Shown: positions 49,671-58,766, counted from the stretch's first letter. The stretch is 64,000 nt of DNA from Alphaproteobacteria bacterium (GCA_028871345.1 JAGWNK010000010.1:31690-95689); one strand, 5' to 3'. Translations and numbers: made by a program. Notes: generated by a model not told the origin, from the letters alone.

Positions 49671-49763
49671 CAGGTGCCAACGATAACGCTCGCCGCCTGA
49701 CTTCCAGTTAGACAAGCGCGGTTCGAGGGGTACCGGGCAACAGAAACCCCTCACTTGCTCCTC
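49671..49763 (+). pseudogene. second, diverged copy of the tmRNA tag/pseudoknot segment
   Basis: From CAGGTGCCAACGATAAC at 49671 the sequence repeats the 49148-49249 part of ssrA. Relative to that copy it lacks 8 nt in the tag region, which shifts the tag frame away from an LAA ending. It keeps GTTAGACAAGCGCGGTT and the loop TACCGGGCAACAGAAA exactly. The flanking helix differs but is still paired: GAGGGG / CCCCTC instead of GGGATGTG / CACATCCC. The outer helix has one mismatch (CAAGCG / CACTTG). The 5' end of the coding piece and the acceptor piece are absent, so it cannot work as tmRNA. Confidence 0.75.
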
Positions 49764-49773
49764 CGCCACACGT

Positions 49774-51060
49774 TCATTCCGCCGGGCTCGGCAGCCGCGT
49801 TCCGCGGTCGCGCGTGAAATACGCTGCCGCGGCGGCCAAAAGGCAGACGGCGCCGCCCAAGGTCACCGCCTCGGCGATGCCGATGCGCGCCGCGGTCCAG
49901 CCGATCAACAGCGCCCCCCACGGCATCATGCCCATGAAGCTGATGGTGTAGATCGAGATCACCCGGCCGCGGAAGCGGTCCACCGACAGGGTCTGGATGA
50001 TCGTGTTGACGGAGCCGCCCAGCAGCATCTGTCCGAAGGCGGCGGGCAGCAGCAGCGCCATCGACACCATGAGCCAGTGCGACTGGGCGAAGAGGATGAT
50101 GGCAAGCCCGAAACACGCCGCCGCTGCGGCCGGCGTCAGCATCAGCCAGCGGTCGGAGACGCGCGCCAGGGCATAGGCGCCGATCAGGGCGCCCGCCCCC
50201 ACGGAGCTCATCAGCAGGCCGAGGCCTTCCGACCCCGCATGCAGCACGTCGCGCGCCACCGCGGGCATCAGGGACATAAAAGAGACACCGAAGGCGGCGC
50301 AAGCGGCCACCAGGAGCAGCGGGTTGCGCAGCCGGGGCGAGGACGCCGTGTAGCGGAAGCCTTCGCCGATCTCCTGCAGGGGATGGCCCTGGACGCGCCG
50401 GGGATGCGGCGGAACGACCATGAGAAGCAGTCCCACGAGCACGGCGGCGTAGGACACCGCGTCGATGCTGAAGCAGACGCCCTCGCCGGCCGCCGCGATG
50501 ATGAGGCCCGCCACCGTCGGCCCCAGGATGCGCGCCAGGTTGAACATCATGGAATTCAGCGAGATGGCGAAGCGCAGATCCTCGCGCCCCACCATGTCGA
50601 TGGTGAAGGCCTGACGCGTGGGGATGTCGAAGGCGTTCACCGTCCCCTGGAACAGCGCCAGCAAGATGATTTCCCACACCTGGATGACACCAAGCAGCGT
50701 GAGCACCGCCAAAGCCACGGATTCCAGCATCGACAGCATCTGGGTGAGGACGAGGAGGCGCCTGCGGTCCACGCGGTCGGCGATCATCCCTCCGAAGGAG
50801 GCGACGAAAAACACCGGCACCTGGCCGGCGAAGGTCGCCAGCCCCAGATAGAACGGCGAATGGCTGAGACGATAGACGAGCCAGCCCTGGGCCACCGAGG
50901 TGATCCAGGTGCCCATCAGGGAGACGAGCTGCCCCGCGAAGAACAGCCGGTAATTGCGGTGCCGGAAGACCTTGAGGAGTTCCAGCGCGCCGGGGGCTTC
51001 GCCCCGGCTCGGCGGCTCTTCGGGAGGGACCGGGACGATCGAATCGCTTGCGTCTGTCAT
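49774..51060 (-). CDS. MFS_3-family exporter (EntS-like)
   Basis: 428 residues with 12 predicted membrane segments. Typical MFS_3 features: FRHRNYRLFFAGQLVSLMGTW near residue 30 (read in parts), GGMIADRVDRRRLLV as motif A, FDIPTRQAFTIDMVGREDL in the middle, and FRGRVISIYTISFMGMMPWG late in the chain. This branch exports enterobactin or unrelated small compounds; the substrate is unknown. Its 3' end lies 10 nt from the diverged tmRNA segment. Confidence 0.92.
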   Translation of the reverse strand: MTDASDSIVPVPPEEPPSRGEAPGALELLKVFRHRNYRLFFAGQLVSLMGTWITSVAQGWLVYRLSHSPFYLGLATFAGQVPVFFVASFGGMIADRVDRRRLLVLTQMLSMLESVALAVLTLLGVIQVWEIILLALFQGTVNAFDIPTRQAFTIDMVGREDLRFAISLNSMMFNLARILGPTVAGLIIAAAGEGVCFSIDAVSYAAVLVGLLLMVVPPHPRRVQGHPLQEIGEGFRYTASSPRLRNPLLLVAACAAFGVSFMSLMPAVARDVLHAGSEGLGLLMSSVGAGALIGAYALARVSDRWLMLTPAAAAACFGLAIILFAQSHWLMVSMALLLPAAFGQMLLGGSVNTIIQTLSVDRFRGRVISIYTISFMGMMPWGALLIGWTAARIGIAEAVTLGGAVCLLAAAAAYFTRDRGTRLPSPAE

Positions 51061-51230
51061 GGGCCTGCGGGTTCGCGCGCGACCCGCGACGCGAATTCCG
51101 TAAAATTGTCACGTCTCCCATCGCGGGACAATCGGCAATTTCGCCGGTTCGGGGCGGCGCGCGCGACAGGGCTTTGCATTGACTCGTGGGCGAGCCCGTT
51201 TAGTCTCCGGGCACACCCTTGGCGACCGGC

Positions 51231-51734
51231 ATGGCAAAGGATTTCATCGGCTACCAGGCTCTCACCGACGCGGCCCTGCGCGGCGTCGTGCGTGACGCTC
51301 TGCGCCGCATCGAAAAGCAGGGACTGATCGGGTCGCATCATTTCTACCTGACGTTCAAGACGCATTTTCCCGGCGTCGACATTCCCAACTTCCTGCGCGA
51401 GCAGTACCCCGACGAAATGACCATCATCCTCCAGCACCAGTTCTGGGGGCTGAAGGTGCGCGAAGACCTGTTCGAAGTGGCGCTGACCTTCAAGAAGCTG
51501 CCGGCGACGCTGGTCATTCCCTTCGCCGCGCTGACGGCGTTCTTCGACCCGGGCGTGCAGTTCGGGCTGCAGTTCAAGTCGATCGACGGCGAAGGCAAGC
51601 CCGGCGCCACGCAGCTGTCGCCGCCCCCGCCGGCGGCCGAGCAGAACCAGACCACGCCGGAACCCGAGCCGGTGCCCGAGAGGCCATCGGTCCCGGGGGA
51701 AGTGGTCAGCCTCGACCAGTTCCGGAAGAAATGA
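51231..51734 (+). CDS. sspB: ClpXP adaptor SspB, alphaproteobacterial type
   Basis: Adaptor that binds ssrA-tagged proteins and delivers them to ClpXP; 167 residues from the ATG at 51231. The N-terminal substrate-binding domain (about 1-110) includes YQALTDAALRGVVRDALRRI, HHFYLTFKTHFPGVDIP and PATLVIPFAALTAFFDPGV. A Pro/Glu-rich flexible linker then leads to the C-terminal ClpX-binding tail VVSLDQFRKK. It lies 2 kb from ssrA, so tag and adaptor are near neighbours. Its stop overlaps the next ORF by 4 nt. Confidence 0.95.
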   Translation: MAKDFIGYQALTDAALRGVVRDALRRIEKQGLIGSHHFYLTFKTHFPGVDIPNFLREQYPDEMTIILQHQFWGLKVREDLFEVALTFKKLPATLVIPFAALTAFFDPGVQFGLQFKSIDGEGKPGATQLSPPPPAAEQNQTTPEPEPVPERPSVPGEVVSLDQFRKK

Positions 51735-51925
51735 CCGCGGTCCTGGTGGTCACCCACATGCCGGCGGAGGGCGGAGCCATCAAGATTCTGGGCGTCTATG
51801 CCTCGGAGGAGGCCGCGCGGGCCGCCATCGAGCGGGCCAAGGCCCATGCGGCGCTGGGCGGGCATGCGGATTTCTACTGGATCGACGAATACGAGGTGGG
51901 CAAGGACGATTGGCTGTCGTGGTAG
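51731..51925 (+). CDS. small conserved-looking protein of unknown function coupled to sspB
   Basis: 64 residues. The start overlaps the sspB stop (ATGA). A compact alpha/beta pattern is visible: AVLVVTHMPAEGG, then ILGVYASEEAARAAIERA, then DFYWIDEYEVGKDDW. Small proteins of the DUF7336 type share the VYSSEE-A-AAI and YIDEYELD pattern; the match is from memory. It could modulate SspB/ClpXP or be a passenger. Confidence 0.7.
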   Translation: MTAVLVVTHMPAEGGAIKILGVYASEEAARAAIERAKAHAALGGHADFYWIDEYEVGKDDWLSW

Positions 51926-51946
51926 GCCCGACGCTGCGTCCATTTT

Positions 51947-52189
51947 CCCTCTCCCCTCGTGGGAGAGGGCGCAAAATCTTGCATTTGGCCGAGCGACGCA
52001 TACACCGAAGTAGTCCCGGTGCGAGGCTAAGTGCTAGATTTTGCGGGTGAGGGGGCACATGGCCAAGTCGTCCCCCTCACCTGAAAAATCATCGGGGTTA
52101 GCGTCGCGCCTTTCCTCTTGCTTCACTTGCGATATCGGCGCTTCGCTAACCCCGTGATTTTTCTTCCTCTCCCTCGAGGGGAGAGGAAA
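51947..52189. repeat. compound palindromic intergenic region between sspB operon and fumC
   Basis: It contains the hairpin CCCTCTCCC-N5-GGGAGAGGG (51947-51969), an inverted pair GCAAAATCT / AGATTTTGC, and a long inverted repeat. The arms of the latter lie at 52083-52103 and 52144-52163 and match over about 20 bp with one indel (GAAAAATCA, then CGGGGTTAGCG). A second hairpin, CCTCTCC / GGGGAGAGG, lies at 52166-52187. No gene is visible. It may serve as the sspB-operon terminator and mobile REP-type DNA. Confidence 0.7.
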
Positions 52190-52214
52190 AACAAGACGCG
52201 ATACGGACACCACC

Positions 52215-53606
52215 ATGACCAACACCCGCACCGAGACCGACACCTTCGGACCCATCGAGGTCGACGCCACCCGCTACTGGGGCGCGCAGGCCGAACGCTC
52301 GAAGAACAACTTCAAGATCGGCTGGGAGAAGCAGCCGGCGCCCGTCGTCCGCGCCCTCGGCATCATCAAGCGCGCTTCGGCCGAGACCAACATGGCGCTC
52401 GGGCGCCTCGACCCCAAGCTCGGCAAGGCGATCGTCGCCGCGGCGCAGGAGGTGGCGGAAGGCAAGCTCGACGATCACTTCCCGCTGGTGGTGTGGCAGA
52501 CGGGTTCGGGCACCCAGTCGAACATGAACGCCAACGAGGTGATCTCGAACCGCGCCATCGAGATGCTGGGCGGCGAGATGGGCACCAAGAAGCCGGTGCA
52601 TCCCAACGACCACGTCAACATGAGCCAGTCGTCGAACGACACCTATCCCACGGCCATGCATATCGCCTGCGCCGAAGAGATCGTGCACCGGCTGCTGCCC
52701 GCTCTGCGCAAGCTGCGCAACGCGCTCAACGACAAGGCGCAGGCGTGGAAGAACATCGTCAAGATCGGGCGCACCCACACCCAGGACGCCACGCCCTTGA
52801 CGCTGGGACAGGAGTTCTCGGGCTACACCCAGCAGGTCGAGAACGGCATCGCGCGCATCGAACAGACCCTGCCCAAGCTGATGGAGCTGGCGCAGGGTGG
52901 CACCGCGGTGGGCACGGGCCTCAATGCCCCGGTGGGTTTTGCCGAAGCGGTGGCCGACAAGATCGCGGCGATCACAGGCCTGCCCTTCACCTCGGCGCCC
53001 AACAAGTTTGAGGCGCTGGCCGCGCACGACGCCATGGTGATGAGCCACGGCGCCATCAACACGGCGGCGGCATCGCTCTTCAAGATCGCCAACGACATCC
53101 GTCTCTTGGGCTCGGGGCCGCGCGCGGGACTTGGCGAGCTGTCGCTGCCGGAGAACGAGCCGGGATCGTCGATCATGCCGGGCAAGGTGAACCCCACCCA
53201 GTGCGAGGCGATGACACAGGTGTGTGTGCAGATCTTCGGCAACAACGCGGCCATCACCTTCGCCGACAGCCAGGGCCATTTCGAGCTCAACGTCTACAAC
53301 CCCGTGATGGCCTACAACTTCCTGCAGAGCGTGCGGCTGATGGCGGACAGCGCGGTGAGCTTCACCGACAACTGCGTGGTGGGCATCGAGCCGCGGCGGG
53401 ACAACATCCAGGCGGGGCTGGAACGCTCGCTGATGCTGGTGACGGCCTTGGCGCCCAAGATCGGTTATGACGCCGCCGCCAAGATCGCCAAGACGGCGCA
53501 CAAGAACGGCACCACGCTGAAGGAAGAGGCTCTGAAATCGGGGCTGGTGACGGCGGAAGACTTCGACCGCCTGGTGCGCCCGCAGGACATGATCGGCCCG
53601 AAGTGA
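52215..53606 (+). CDS. fumC: fumarase, class II
   Basis: Oxygen-stable fumarate hydratase of the TCA cycle; 463 residues. The diagnostic [13 protein letters not shown] lies near residue 316. Other conserved blocks are [38 protein letters not shown] and [19 protein letters not shown]. Length and motifs match FumC rather than aspartase or argininosuccinate lyase. A ribosome site is weak; the ATG is the only sensible start. Confidence 0.97.
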   Translation: MTNTRTETDTFGPIEVDATRYWGAQAERSKNNFKIGWEKQPAPVVRALGIIKRASAETNMALGRLDPKLGKAIVAAAQEVAEGKLDDHFPLVVWQTGSGTQSNMNANEVISNRAIEMLGGEMGTKKPVHPNDHVNMSQSSNDTYPTAMHIACAEEIVHRLLPALRKLRNALNDKAQAWKNIVKIGRTHTQDATPLTLGQEFSGYTQQVENGIARIEQTLPKLMELAQGGTAVGTGLNAPVGFAEAVADKIAAITGLPFTSAPNKFEALAAHDAMVMSHGAINTAAASLFKIANDIRLLGSGPRAGLGELSLPENEPGSSIMPGKVNPTQCEAMTQVCVQIFGNNAAITFADSQGHFELNVYNPVMAYNFLQSVRLMADSAVSFTDNCVVGIEPRRDNIQAGLERSLMLVTALAPKIGYDAAAKIAKTAHKNGTTLKEEALKSGLVTAEDFDRLVRPQDMIGPK

Positions 53607-53612
53607 ATCGTT

Positions 53613-53760
53613 CCCTCCCTTGAAAAGGGAGGGTCGGACGATCGAGCGCAGCGAGGTCGTTCGGGGAGGGGTCTGTCGCGGAGGAAAATACGGCGGACCC
53701 CTCCCCGAAAAATCTCCGCTACGCTCCGCTTTTTCGACCCTCCCTCAAGGGGAGGGTCGG
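53613..53760. repeat. palindromic intergenic repeat after fumC
   Basis: The outer arms CCCTCCCTTGAAAAGGGAGG (53613-53632) and CCCTCCCTCAAGGGGAGGG near 53738-53757 each form hairpins and are inverted relative to each other. Inner arms CGGGGAGGGGTC / GACCCCTCCCCG also pair. It has the same architecture as the 27.8- and 29.2-kb elements and lies in the fumC-EamA gap. Confidence 0.72.
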
Positions 53761-53839
53761 GCGCAACCCTGCCCTGCGCAGGAAGCGGGCTGAAGAAACC
53801 GCATCGCATCCCTAGGTTGGCGGTGAAAGCGGGTGAACG

Positions 53840-54760
53840 ATGACGACCGACCAGCACATGGGACGCACGGAGTGGGCGCTGATGCTCATCCTGTCGCTGT
53901 TCTGGGGCGCCTCGTTCTTCTTCTACAAGGTGATGGCGGGGGCGCTGCCGCCCCTGACCGTGGTGTTGGGGCGGATGGGGATCGCCGCGGTGATGCTCAA
54001 CATCGTGCTGCGGGCGCGCGGCGGGCGGCTGCCCCGCGGCGCCGGCGAATGGCGCGATTACGTGGTGTTCGCGGTGCTCTCCAACGTCGTCCCGTTTGCC
54101 ATGTTCGCCTTCGGCGAGGAGCACATCTCGAGCGGGCTCGCCTCCATCCTCAACGCCACGACGCCGATCTTCACCGTGCTCGTGGCCCACGCCTTCACGG
54201 CGAGCGAGAAGCTTTCCTGGAACAAGGCCGCGGGCGTCGGCTTCGGCTTGGCCGGCGTCGTCATCCTGATCGGACCCGGCGTGCTCCACGAGATCGGCGG
54301 GGCGTATCTCTTGGGCGAGATCGCCTGCCTCGTCGCCAGCGTCTCGTACGGCTTCGCCGGTGTGTTCGGCCGGCGCTTCCGCGGCAAGTCCTTGATCGAG
54401 GTGACGACGGCGCAGGCGACGGCGGCGGCCGTCATGGCCCTGCCGCTGGCGGCTGTGGTCGACCATCCCTGGACCTTGCCCATGCCGAGCCTTGCGGTGT
54501 GGGGCGCGCTTGTCGGCATCGCCACCGTCAGCACGGTGCTCGCCTATCTCATCTACTTCCACGTCCTGGCCAAGGCGGGCGCCACCAACATCTCGCTCGT
54601 CACCTTCCTGGTGCCGGTGAGCGCCGTGCTGCTGGGCGTTCTGTTCCTGGGCGAAGAGGTGAACGCCAACGCGATTGCCGGTATGCTGGTGATCGGTCTG
54701 GGACTGGCCGCCATCGACGGGCGGCCCTTCGCATGGCTGAGGCGGCCGTCACCCACGTGA
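53840..54760 (+). CDS. EamA/DMT-superfamily transporter
   Basis: 306 residues with ten predicted membrane segments in two EamA repeats. The first repeat has LILSLFWGASFFFYKVMAG and ISSGLASILNATTPIFTVL; the second has GEIACLVASVSYGFAGVFG and TNISLVTFLVPVSAVLLG. Carriers of this type export amino acids or other metabolites; the substrate is unknown. Its last 28 nt overlap the downstream RHH gene. Confidence 0.92.
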   Translation: MTTDQHMGRTEWALMLILSLFWGASFFFYKVMAGALPPLTVVLGRMGIAAVMLNIVLRARGGRLPRGAGEWRDYVVFAVLSNVVPFAMFAFGEEHISSGLASILNATTPIFTVLVAHAFTASEKLSWNKAAGVGFGLAGVVILIGPGVLHEIGGAYLLGEIACLVASVSYGFAGVFGRRFRGKSLIEVTTAQATAAAVMALPLAAVVDHPWTLPMPSLAVWGALVGIATVSTVLAYLIYFHVLAKAGATNISLVTFLVPVSAVLLGVLFLGEEVNANAIAGMLVIGLGLAAIDGRPFAWLRRPSPT

Positions 54761-54981
54761 GCCTGAACGTGAGCCTGAAGAAGCGTTCCTTCTCTCTCTC
54801 CGGACACCGCACCAGCGTGGCGCTGGAAGCGGAGTTCTGGGACGTGGTGGAAACGCGGGCCAGGGCTTCGGGCAAGAGCCTGGCGGCGTTCGTCGCCGAG
54901 ATCGACAAGGCGCGCGGCAACCGCCCGCTGGCCAGCGCGCTGAGGCTCGAAGCGCTTGCCGCGGTCAAGGCGCAGCCATAG
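54733..54981 (+). CDS. stand-alone ribbon-helix-helix protein (RHH_4 type)
   Basis: 82 residues from the ATG at 54733; a GTG at 54757 would start closer to the conserved core. It contains KKRSFSLSGHRTSVALEAEFW, then a helix pair (ARASGKSLAAFVAEID) and RPLASALRLEALAAV. This is the PF13467-type ribbon-helix-helix protein common in alphaproteobacteria. It probably binds DNA as a dimer; targets unknown. It overlaps the EamA gene end. Confidence 0.88.
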   Translation: MAEAAVTHVSLNVSLKKRSFSLSGHRTSVALEAEFWDVVETRARASGKSLAAFVAEIDKARGNRPLASALRLEALAAVKAQP

Positions 54982-55060
54982 CCTGCCTGCTGAGGGCTGC
55001 TGACACCATGTTGGCAGCAGGCTGGCAGTAGCCTTTGCTCGCAACCCCGGAGACCGCCCC

Positions 55061-55660
55061 ATGATCACGCTCTACCACGCCCCGCAATCGCGTTCCGGCA
55101 GCATCGTCTGGCTGCTGGAGGAACTCGGCGTTCCCTATGAAACGAAGACGGTCACGATCAAGCGGGCCGACGGCACGGGCGGCCGCGATCCGGCAAATCC
55201 CCATCCGCACGGCAAGGTGCCGGCGTTGGTCCATGACGGCGAGACCGTCTTCGAGATCGCCGCGATCATTCCCTACCTCACCGACGCCTTCCCCGATGCC
55301 GGGCTGGCGCCGCGCGTCGGCGAGCCCGGGCGGGGCGAATACCTGTCGTGGCTGGCCTACCGCCCCGGCGTGCTGGAGCCCGCCATCCTGATGCGGCGCC
55401 TCAACGTCCCCCATGTGCAGGGCGCCATGGGATGGGCCCCCGCCGAGGAAGTGGAGGCTTTGCTGAACCGGGTCCTCGGCGAGCGCAAATACCTCTTGGG
55501 CGACGCCTTCTCGGCGGCCGACATCTCGGTGGGCGGCACCGTCAATTTCCTCATGACAATGAAGATGATGAATGAGACGCCGGTGCTGAAGGCGTATACT
55601 GCACGCGTCACGGATCGTCCCGCCTACCGGCGGATGATGGAGAGAGACGCCAAGAAATGA
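55061..55660 (+). CDS. glutathione S-transferase family protein
   Basis: 199 residues. The N-terminal thioredoxin-like domain has ITLYHAPQSRSGSIVWLLEEL, with Ser in the catalytic position region, and NPHPHGKVPALVHDGETVFEIAAII, with the cis-Pro and the ES-like glutathione-binding turn (read in parts). A helical C-terminal domain with YLLGDAFSAADISVG follows. It is a bacterial GST; substrate unknown. Its stop overlaps the DUF4169 start by 4 nt. Confidence 0.92.
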   Translation: MITLYHAPQSRSGSIVWLLEELGVPYETKTVTIKRADGTGGRDPANPHPHGKVPALVHDGETVFEIAAIIPYLTDAFPDAGLAPRVGEPGRGEYLSWLAYRPGVLEPAILMRRLNVPHVQGAMGWAPAEEVEALLNRVLGERKYLLGDAFSAADISVGGTVNFLMTMKMMNETPVLKAYTARVTDRPAYRRMMERDAKK

Positions 55661-55836
55661 CAGAGATCATCAACCTGCGCCGACTCCGCAAGGAAAAGGC
55701 CCGCCACGAAAAGGAAGTGGTTGCCGAAGCCAATCGCGTCAAGCACGGCGTATCGAAGAGCGCCCACAAGCGCGCCAAGGCCATCGTCGAAAAGGAGGGC
55801 CGGCGGCTCTCGTCCAAGAAACTGGTTGAAGATTAG
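55657..55836 (+). CDS. DUF4169-family small basic protein
   Basis: 59 residues, very Lys/Arg/Glu rich: TEIINLRRLRKEKARHEKEV, then ANRVKHGVSKSAHKRAKAIV. This is the signature of DUF4169, a small protein common in alphaproteobacteria and often next to a GST or RHH gene, as here. It is predicted mostly helical; function unknown. It is coupled to the GST by an ATGA overlap and ends tail-to-tail with the next gene. Confidence 0.9.
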   Translation: MTEIINLRRLRKEKARHEKEVVAEANRVKHGVSKSAHKRAKAIVEKEGRRLSSKKLVED

Positions 55837-56348
55837 CCCTTCCAGGGTTCCCGCCGCGGAATCCAGCGCGGCACGTTGGCGCGAAAGGCGGCGTAGTCCT
55901 CGCCGAACGTGCGCGCCAGCTTGGGCTCTTCGTAGAGAATGACGAAGAGATGCATGGCGAGCCACACCGCGGCGCCGTAGACGGCGAGCCTGAGGTCCGC
56001 GAACAGCAGCGCCTGCCCCAGGGCGAGGGAGACAACGCCCACATACATGGGGTTGCGCACGAAGCGGTAGAAGCCTGAGATGACCAGGCGCTTGGTGGGC
56101 GCGATGGGCGCCGGGGTGCCCAGGCCTTCCAGCGCGAAGCGCGCGAAGGATTCCACGAGCGGCCACAGGCCCAGAAGGATGAGCGCGATGCCGGCCGCCT
56201 GCGCGATCACGAGGCCGGGGAACGCGGCCTGGACGCGCCAGCCGGTGATCCACCACGGCACGAACCCCGCCACCGTTCCCGGCGCCAGCAGGAAGAACGC
56301 AAACGTCGCCGCCAGGGCCCGGGATTTCCGCATCGCTTCGCCCGTCAA
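55833..56348 (-). CDS. isoprenylcysteine carboxyl methyltransferase-like membrane protein
   Basis: 171 residues (a start at 56333, MRKSRALA, is also possible). About four membrane segments are followed by the PEMT/ICMT core: VISGFYRFVRNPMYVGVVSLAL and EEPKLARTFGEDYAAFRANVPRWIPR (read in parts). RNPMY and the EE-L-FG-Y pattern are the SAM-binding features of the family. Substrates of bacterial members are poorly defined. It lies convergent to the DUF4169 gene and divergent from the helicase. Confidence 0.88.
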   Translation of the reverse strand: MTGEAMRKSRALAATFAFFLLAPGTVAGFVPWWITGWRVQAAFPGLVIAQAAGIALILLGLWPLVESFARFALEGLGTPAPIAPTKRLVISGFYRFVRNPMYVGVVSLALGQALLFADLRLAVYGAAVWLAMHLFVILYEEPKLARTFGEDYAAFRANVPRWIPRREPWKG

Positions 56349-56393
56349 AGGTTTGCGCCAAATCGCCCGGATTATGCTCTAAACTCCGGACTC

Positions 56394-58718
56394 ATGACCT
56401 CCAATTCCTATCACGATCCGCTGGACGAGGCGTTCGGCGACACGCCGCAGCCGCCCGTGCCGGCGCGCGAGCCGCCCTATCTTGCCGGCCTCAACAAGGA
56501 GCAGCGCGAGGCGGTCGAGGCGACGCAAGGCCCGGTCCTGGTGCTGGCGGGCGCCGGCACCGGCAAGACGCGCGTGCTGACGACGCGCCTCGCCCACATT
56601 CTCGCCACGCGCCGCGCCTGGCCGGGTCAGATCCTGGCGGTCACCTTCACCAACAAGGCGGCGCGCGAGATGAAGGAGCGCATCGGCCTCCTCATCGGCG
56701 GCGTGGTGGAAGGCATGCAGTGGCTGGGCACCTTCCACTCCATCGGCGCGCGCATGCTGCGCCGCCATGCCGAGCTCGCCGGGCTCAAGTCCAACTTCAC
56801 CATCATCGACGCCGACGACCAGCTGCGCCTGATGAAGCAGATCGTCGAGGCCGAAGGCATCGACGAGAAGCGCTGGCCGGTACGCACGCTCGCCGCCATG
56901 ATCGACGGCTGGAAGAACCGCGGGCTGAGGCCCGCCGACGTGCCGGAAGGCGAGGCGCACGGCTTTGCCTTCGGCAAGGGGCGCGTCCTCTACCGGATGT
57001 ACCAGGAGAGGCTGAAGGCGCTGAACGCGGCGGACTTCGGCGACCTGTTGCTCGACACGCTGAACGTCTTGCGCGATCACGCCGACATCCTGGCCGATTA
57101 CCGCGACCGCTTCCGCTACATCCTGGTCGACGAGTATCAGGACACCAACGTCGTGCAGTACCTGTGGCTGAAGCTGTTGGCGGGACCGGCCGGCGGCAGC
57201 GGCGGCAATGTCTGCGTGGTGGGCGACGACGACCAGTCGATCTATGCCTGGCGCGGCGCCGAGGTGGAGAACATCCTGCGCTTCGAGCGCGATTTCCCCG
57301 GCGCCAAGGTGATCCGCCTGGAGCGCAATTACCGCTCGACGCCCGCCATCCTGGGCGCCGCTTCGGGCCTCATCGCCGCCAACAAGGGCCGGCTCGGCAA
57401 GACGCTGTGGACCGAAGGCGAGCCGGGCGAGAAGATCCGCGTGCAGGGCGTGTGGGACGCGGAGGAGGAAGCCCGCCATGTGGCGACCGGGGCCGAAGCC
57501 CTGCATCGCGGTGGCCATGCCTTCGCCAAGATGGCGATCCTGGTGCGCGCCAGCTTCCAGATGCGCGAGTTCGAAGACCGCTTCATCGCCCTCGGCCTGC
57601 CCTATCGCGTGATCGGCGGGCCTCGCTTCTACGAGCGCGCCGAAATCCGCGACGCCATGGCCTATCTGCGGCTGGTGGCGCAGGGCGACGACGACCTCGC
57701 CTTCGAGCGCATCGTCAACAAGCCCAAGCGCGGCATCGGCGACGCCTCGGTGCAGGCGCTGCACCGGTACGCCCGCGCCCGCCAGATGCCGCTGCTCGCC
57801 GCGGCGCGCGAGATCGTTGAGACCGACGAGCTGCCGCCCAAGGCCAAGAAGGCGCTCTGCGACCTCGCCGGCAACCTGGCGCGCTGGGCCGACACCGCGC
57901 GCCTCTTGCCGCACACCGAGCTTGCCGAGATGATCCTCGACGAGAGCGGCTACACCGACATGCTGAAGGCCGACAAGTCGGCCGAGGCGCCCGGCCGCCT
58001 CGACAATCTGAAGGAACTGGTGCGCTCGATGGAGCAGTTCGAGAGCCTCGCCGCCTTCCTCGAGCACGTCGCGCTGGTGATGGAGATCGAGCAGAACGAG
58101 ACCGGCGACCGGCTCAACCTGATGACCCTGCACGCCGCCAAGGGCCTCGAATTCGACACCGTGTTCCTGCCCGGCTGGGAGGAAGGCCTGTTCCCCAGCC
58201 AGCGCACCATGGATGAGAACGGGATGAAAGGCCTCGAGGAAGAGCGCCGCCTCGCTTATGTCGGCCTGACGCGCGCCAGGCAGCGGGCGCTGATCTCGTT
58301 CGCCGCCAACCGGCGCGTGCACGGCAGCTGGCAGAGCGCCCTGCCTTCGCGCTTCATCACCGAGCTGCCCGAGGATCACGTCGAGACCACGGTCGACGAG
58401 GGCTTCTACGGCGGCAATGCCGGCTTCCGCGACAACATGACGGGCTTCGGCTCGAGCTATGACAGCCCCGGCTGGCGGCGCGCCCAGGCCAACAAGGAGC
58501 GCGGCTATGCGGCCACGCGCATGCCGACCATCGAAGGCCAGGCTTACACGGTGCAGACCTCCGATCCGCAGGCTTCGGTCTACGTCCGCGGCGACCGCGT
58601 CTTCCACCAGAAGTTCGGCTATGGCCGCGTCAAGGCGGTGGAAGGCAACAAGCTGACGGTCGACTTCGACAAGGCGGGCGAGAAGAAGGTCATCGACCAG
58701 TTCGTCACGCGAGGGTAG
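56394..58718 (+). CDS. uvrD: UvrD/PcrA-type DNA helicase
   Basis: SF1A 3'-5' helicase, 774 residues. Motifs: Q-region GLNKEQREAV, Walker A AGAGTGKTR (residues 52-60), Ia AVTFTNKAAREMKERI, II LVDEYQDTN, III VGDDDQSIYAWRGA, IV LERNYRST, V MTLHAAKGLEFDTVFLPG, VI YVGLTRAR. The C-terminus has a Tudor-like tail (VRGDRVFHQKFGYGRVKAVEGN) that binds RNA polymerase in PcrA/UvrD. It works in nucleotide excision and replication-fork repair. Confidence 0.97.
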   Translation: MTSNSYHDPLDEAFGDTPQPPVPAREPPYLAGLNKEQREAVEATQGPVLVLAGAGTGKTRVLTTRLAHILATRRAWPGQILAVTFTNKAAREMKERIGLLIGGVVEGMQWLGTFHSIGARMLRRHAELAGLKSNFTIIDADDQLRLMKQIVEAEGIDEKRWPVRTLAAMIDGWKNRGLRPADVPEGEAHGFAFGKGRVLYRMYQERLKALNAADFGDLLLDTLNVLRDHADILADYRDRFRYILVDEYQDTNVVQYLWLKLLAGPAGGSGGNVCVVGDDDQSIYAWRGAEVENILRFERDFPGAKVIRLERNYRSTPAILGAASGLIAANKGRLGKTLWTEGEPGEKIRVQGVWDAEEEARHVATGAEALHRGGHAFAKMAILVRASFQMREFEDRFIALGLPYRVIGGPRFYERAEIRDAMAYLRLVAQGDDDLAFERIVNKPKRGIGDASVQALHRYARARQMPLLAAAREIVETDELPPKAKKALCDLAGNLARWADTARLLPHTELAEMILDESGYTDMLKADKSAEAPGRLDNLKELVRSMEQFESLAAFLEHVALVMEIEQNETGDRLNLMTLHAAKGLEFDTVFLPGWEEGLFPSQRTMDENGMKGLEEERRLAYVGLTRARQRALISFAANRRVHGSWQSALPSRFITELPEDHVETTVDEGFYGGNAGFRDNMTGFGSSYDSPGWRRAQANKERGYAATRMPTIEGQAYTVQTSDPQASVYVRGDRVFHQKFGYGRVKAVEGNKLTVDFDKAGEKKVIDQFVTRG

Positions 58719-58744
58719 CGGTGACGAGGCGCAACCCGCCCGTT

Positions 58745-58766
58745 CCTCCCCTGTTTACGGGGGAGG
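58745..58766. repeat. short palindromic repeat CCTCCCC/GGGGGAGG
   Basis: CCTCCCC-TGTTTAC-GGGGGAGG forms a hairpin 27 nt after the helicase stop. It may terminate uvrD transcription and resembles the family of intergenic repeats listed elsewhere. Confidence 0.6.

Noticed and set aside
56379..58607. Minus-strand open frame of 742 codons over the helicase
   Set aside because: It is antisense to uvrD, whose seven helicase motifs on the plus strand are complete.
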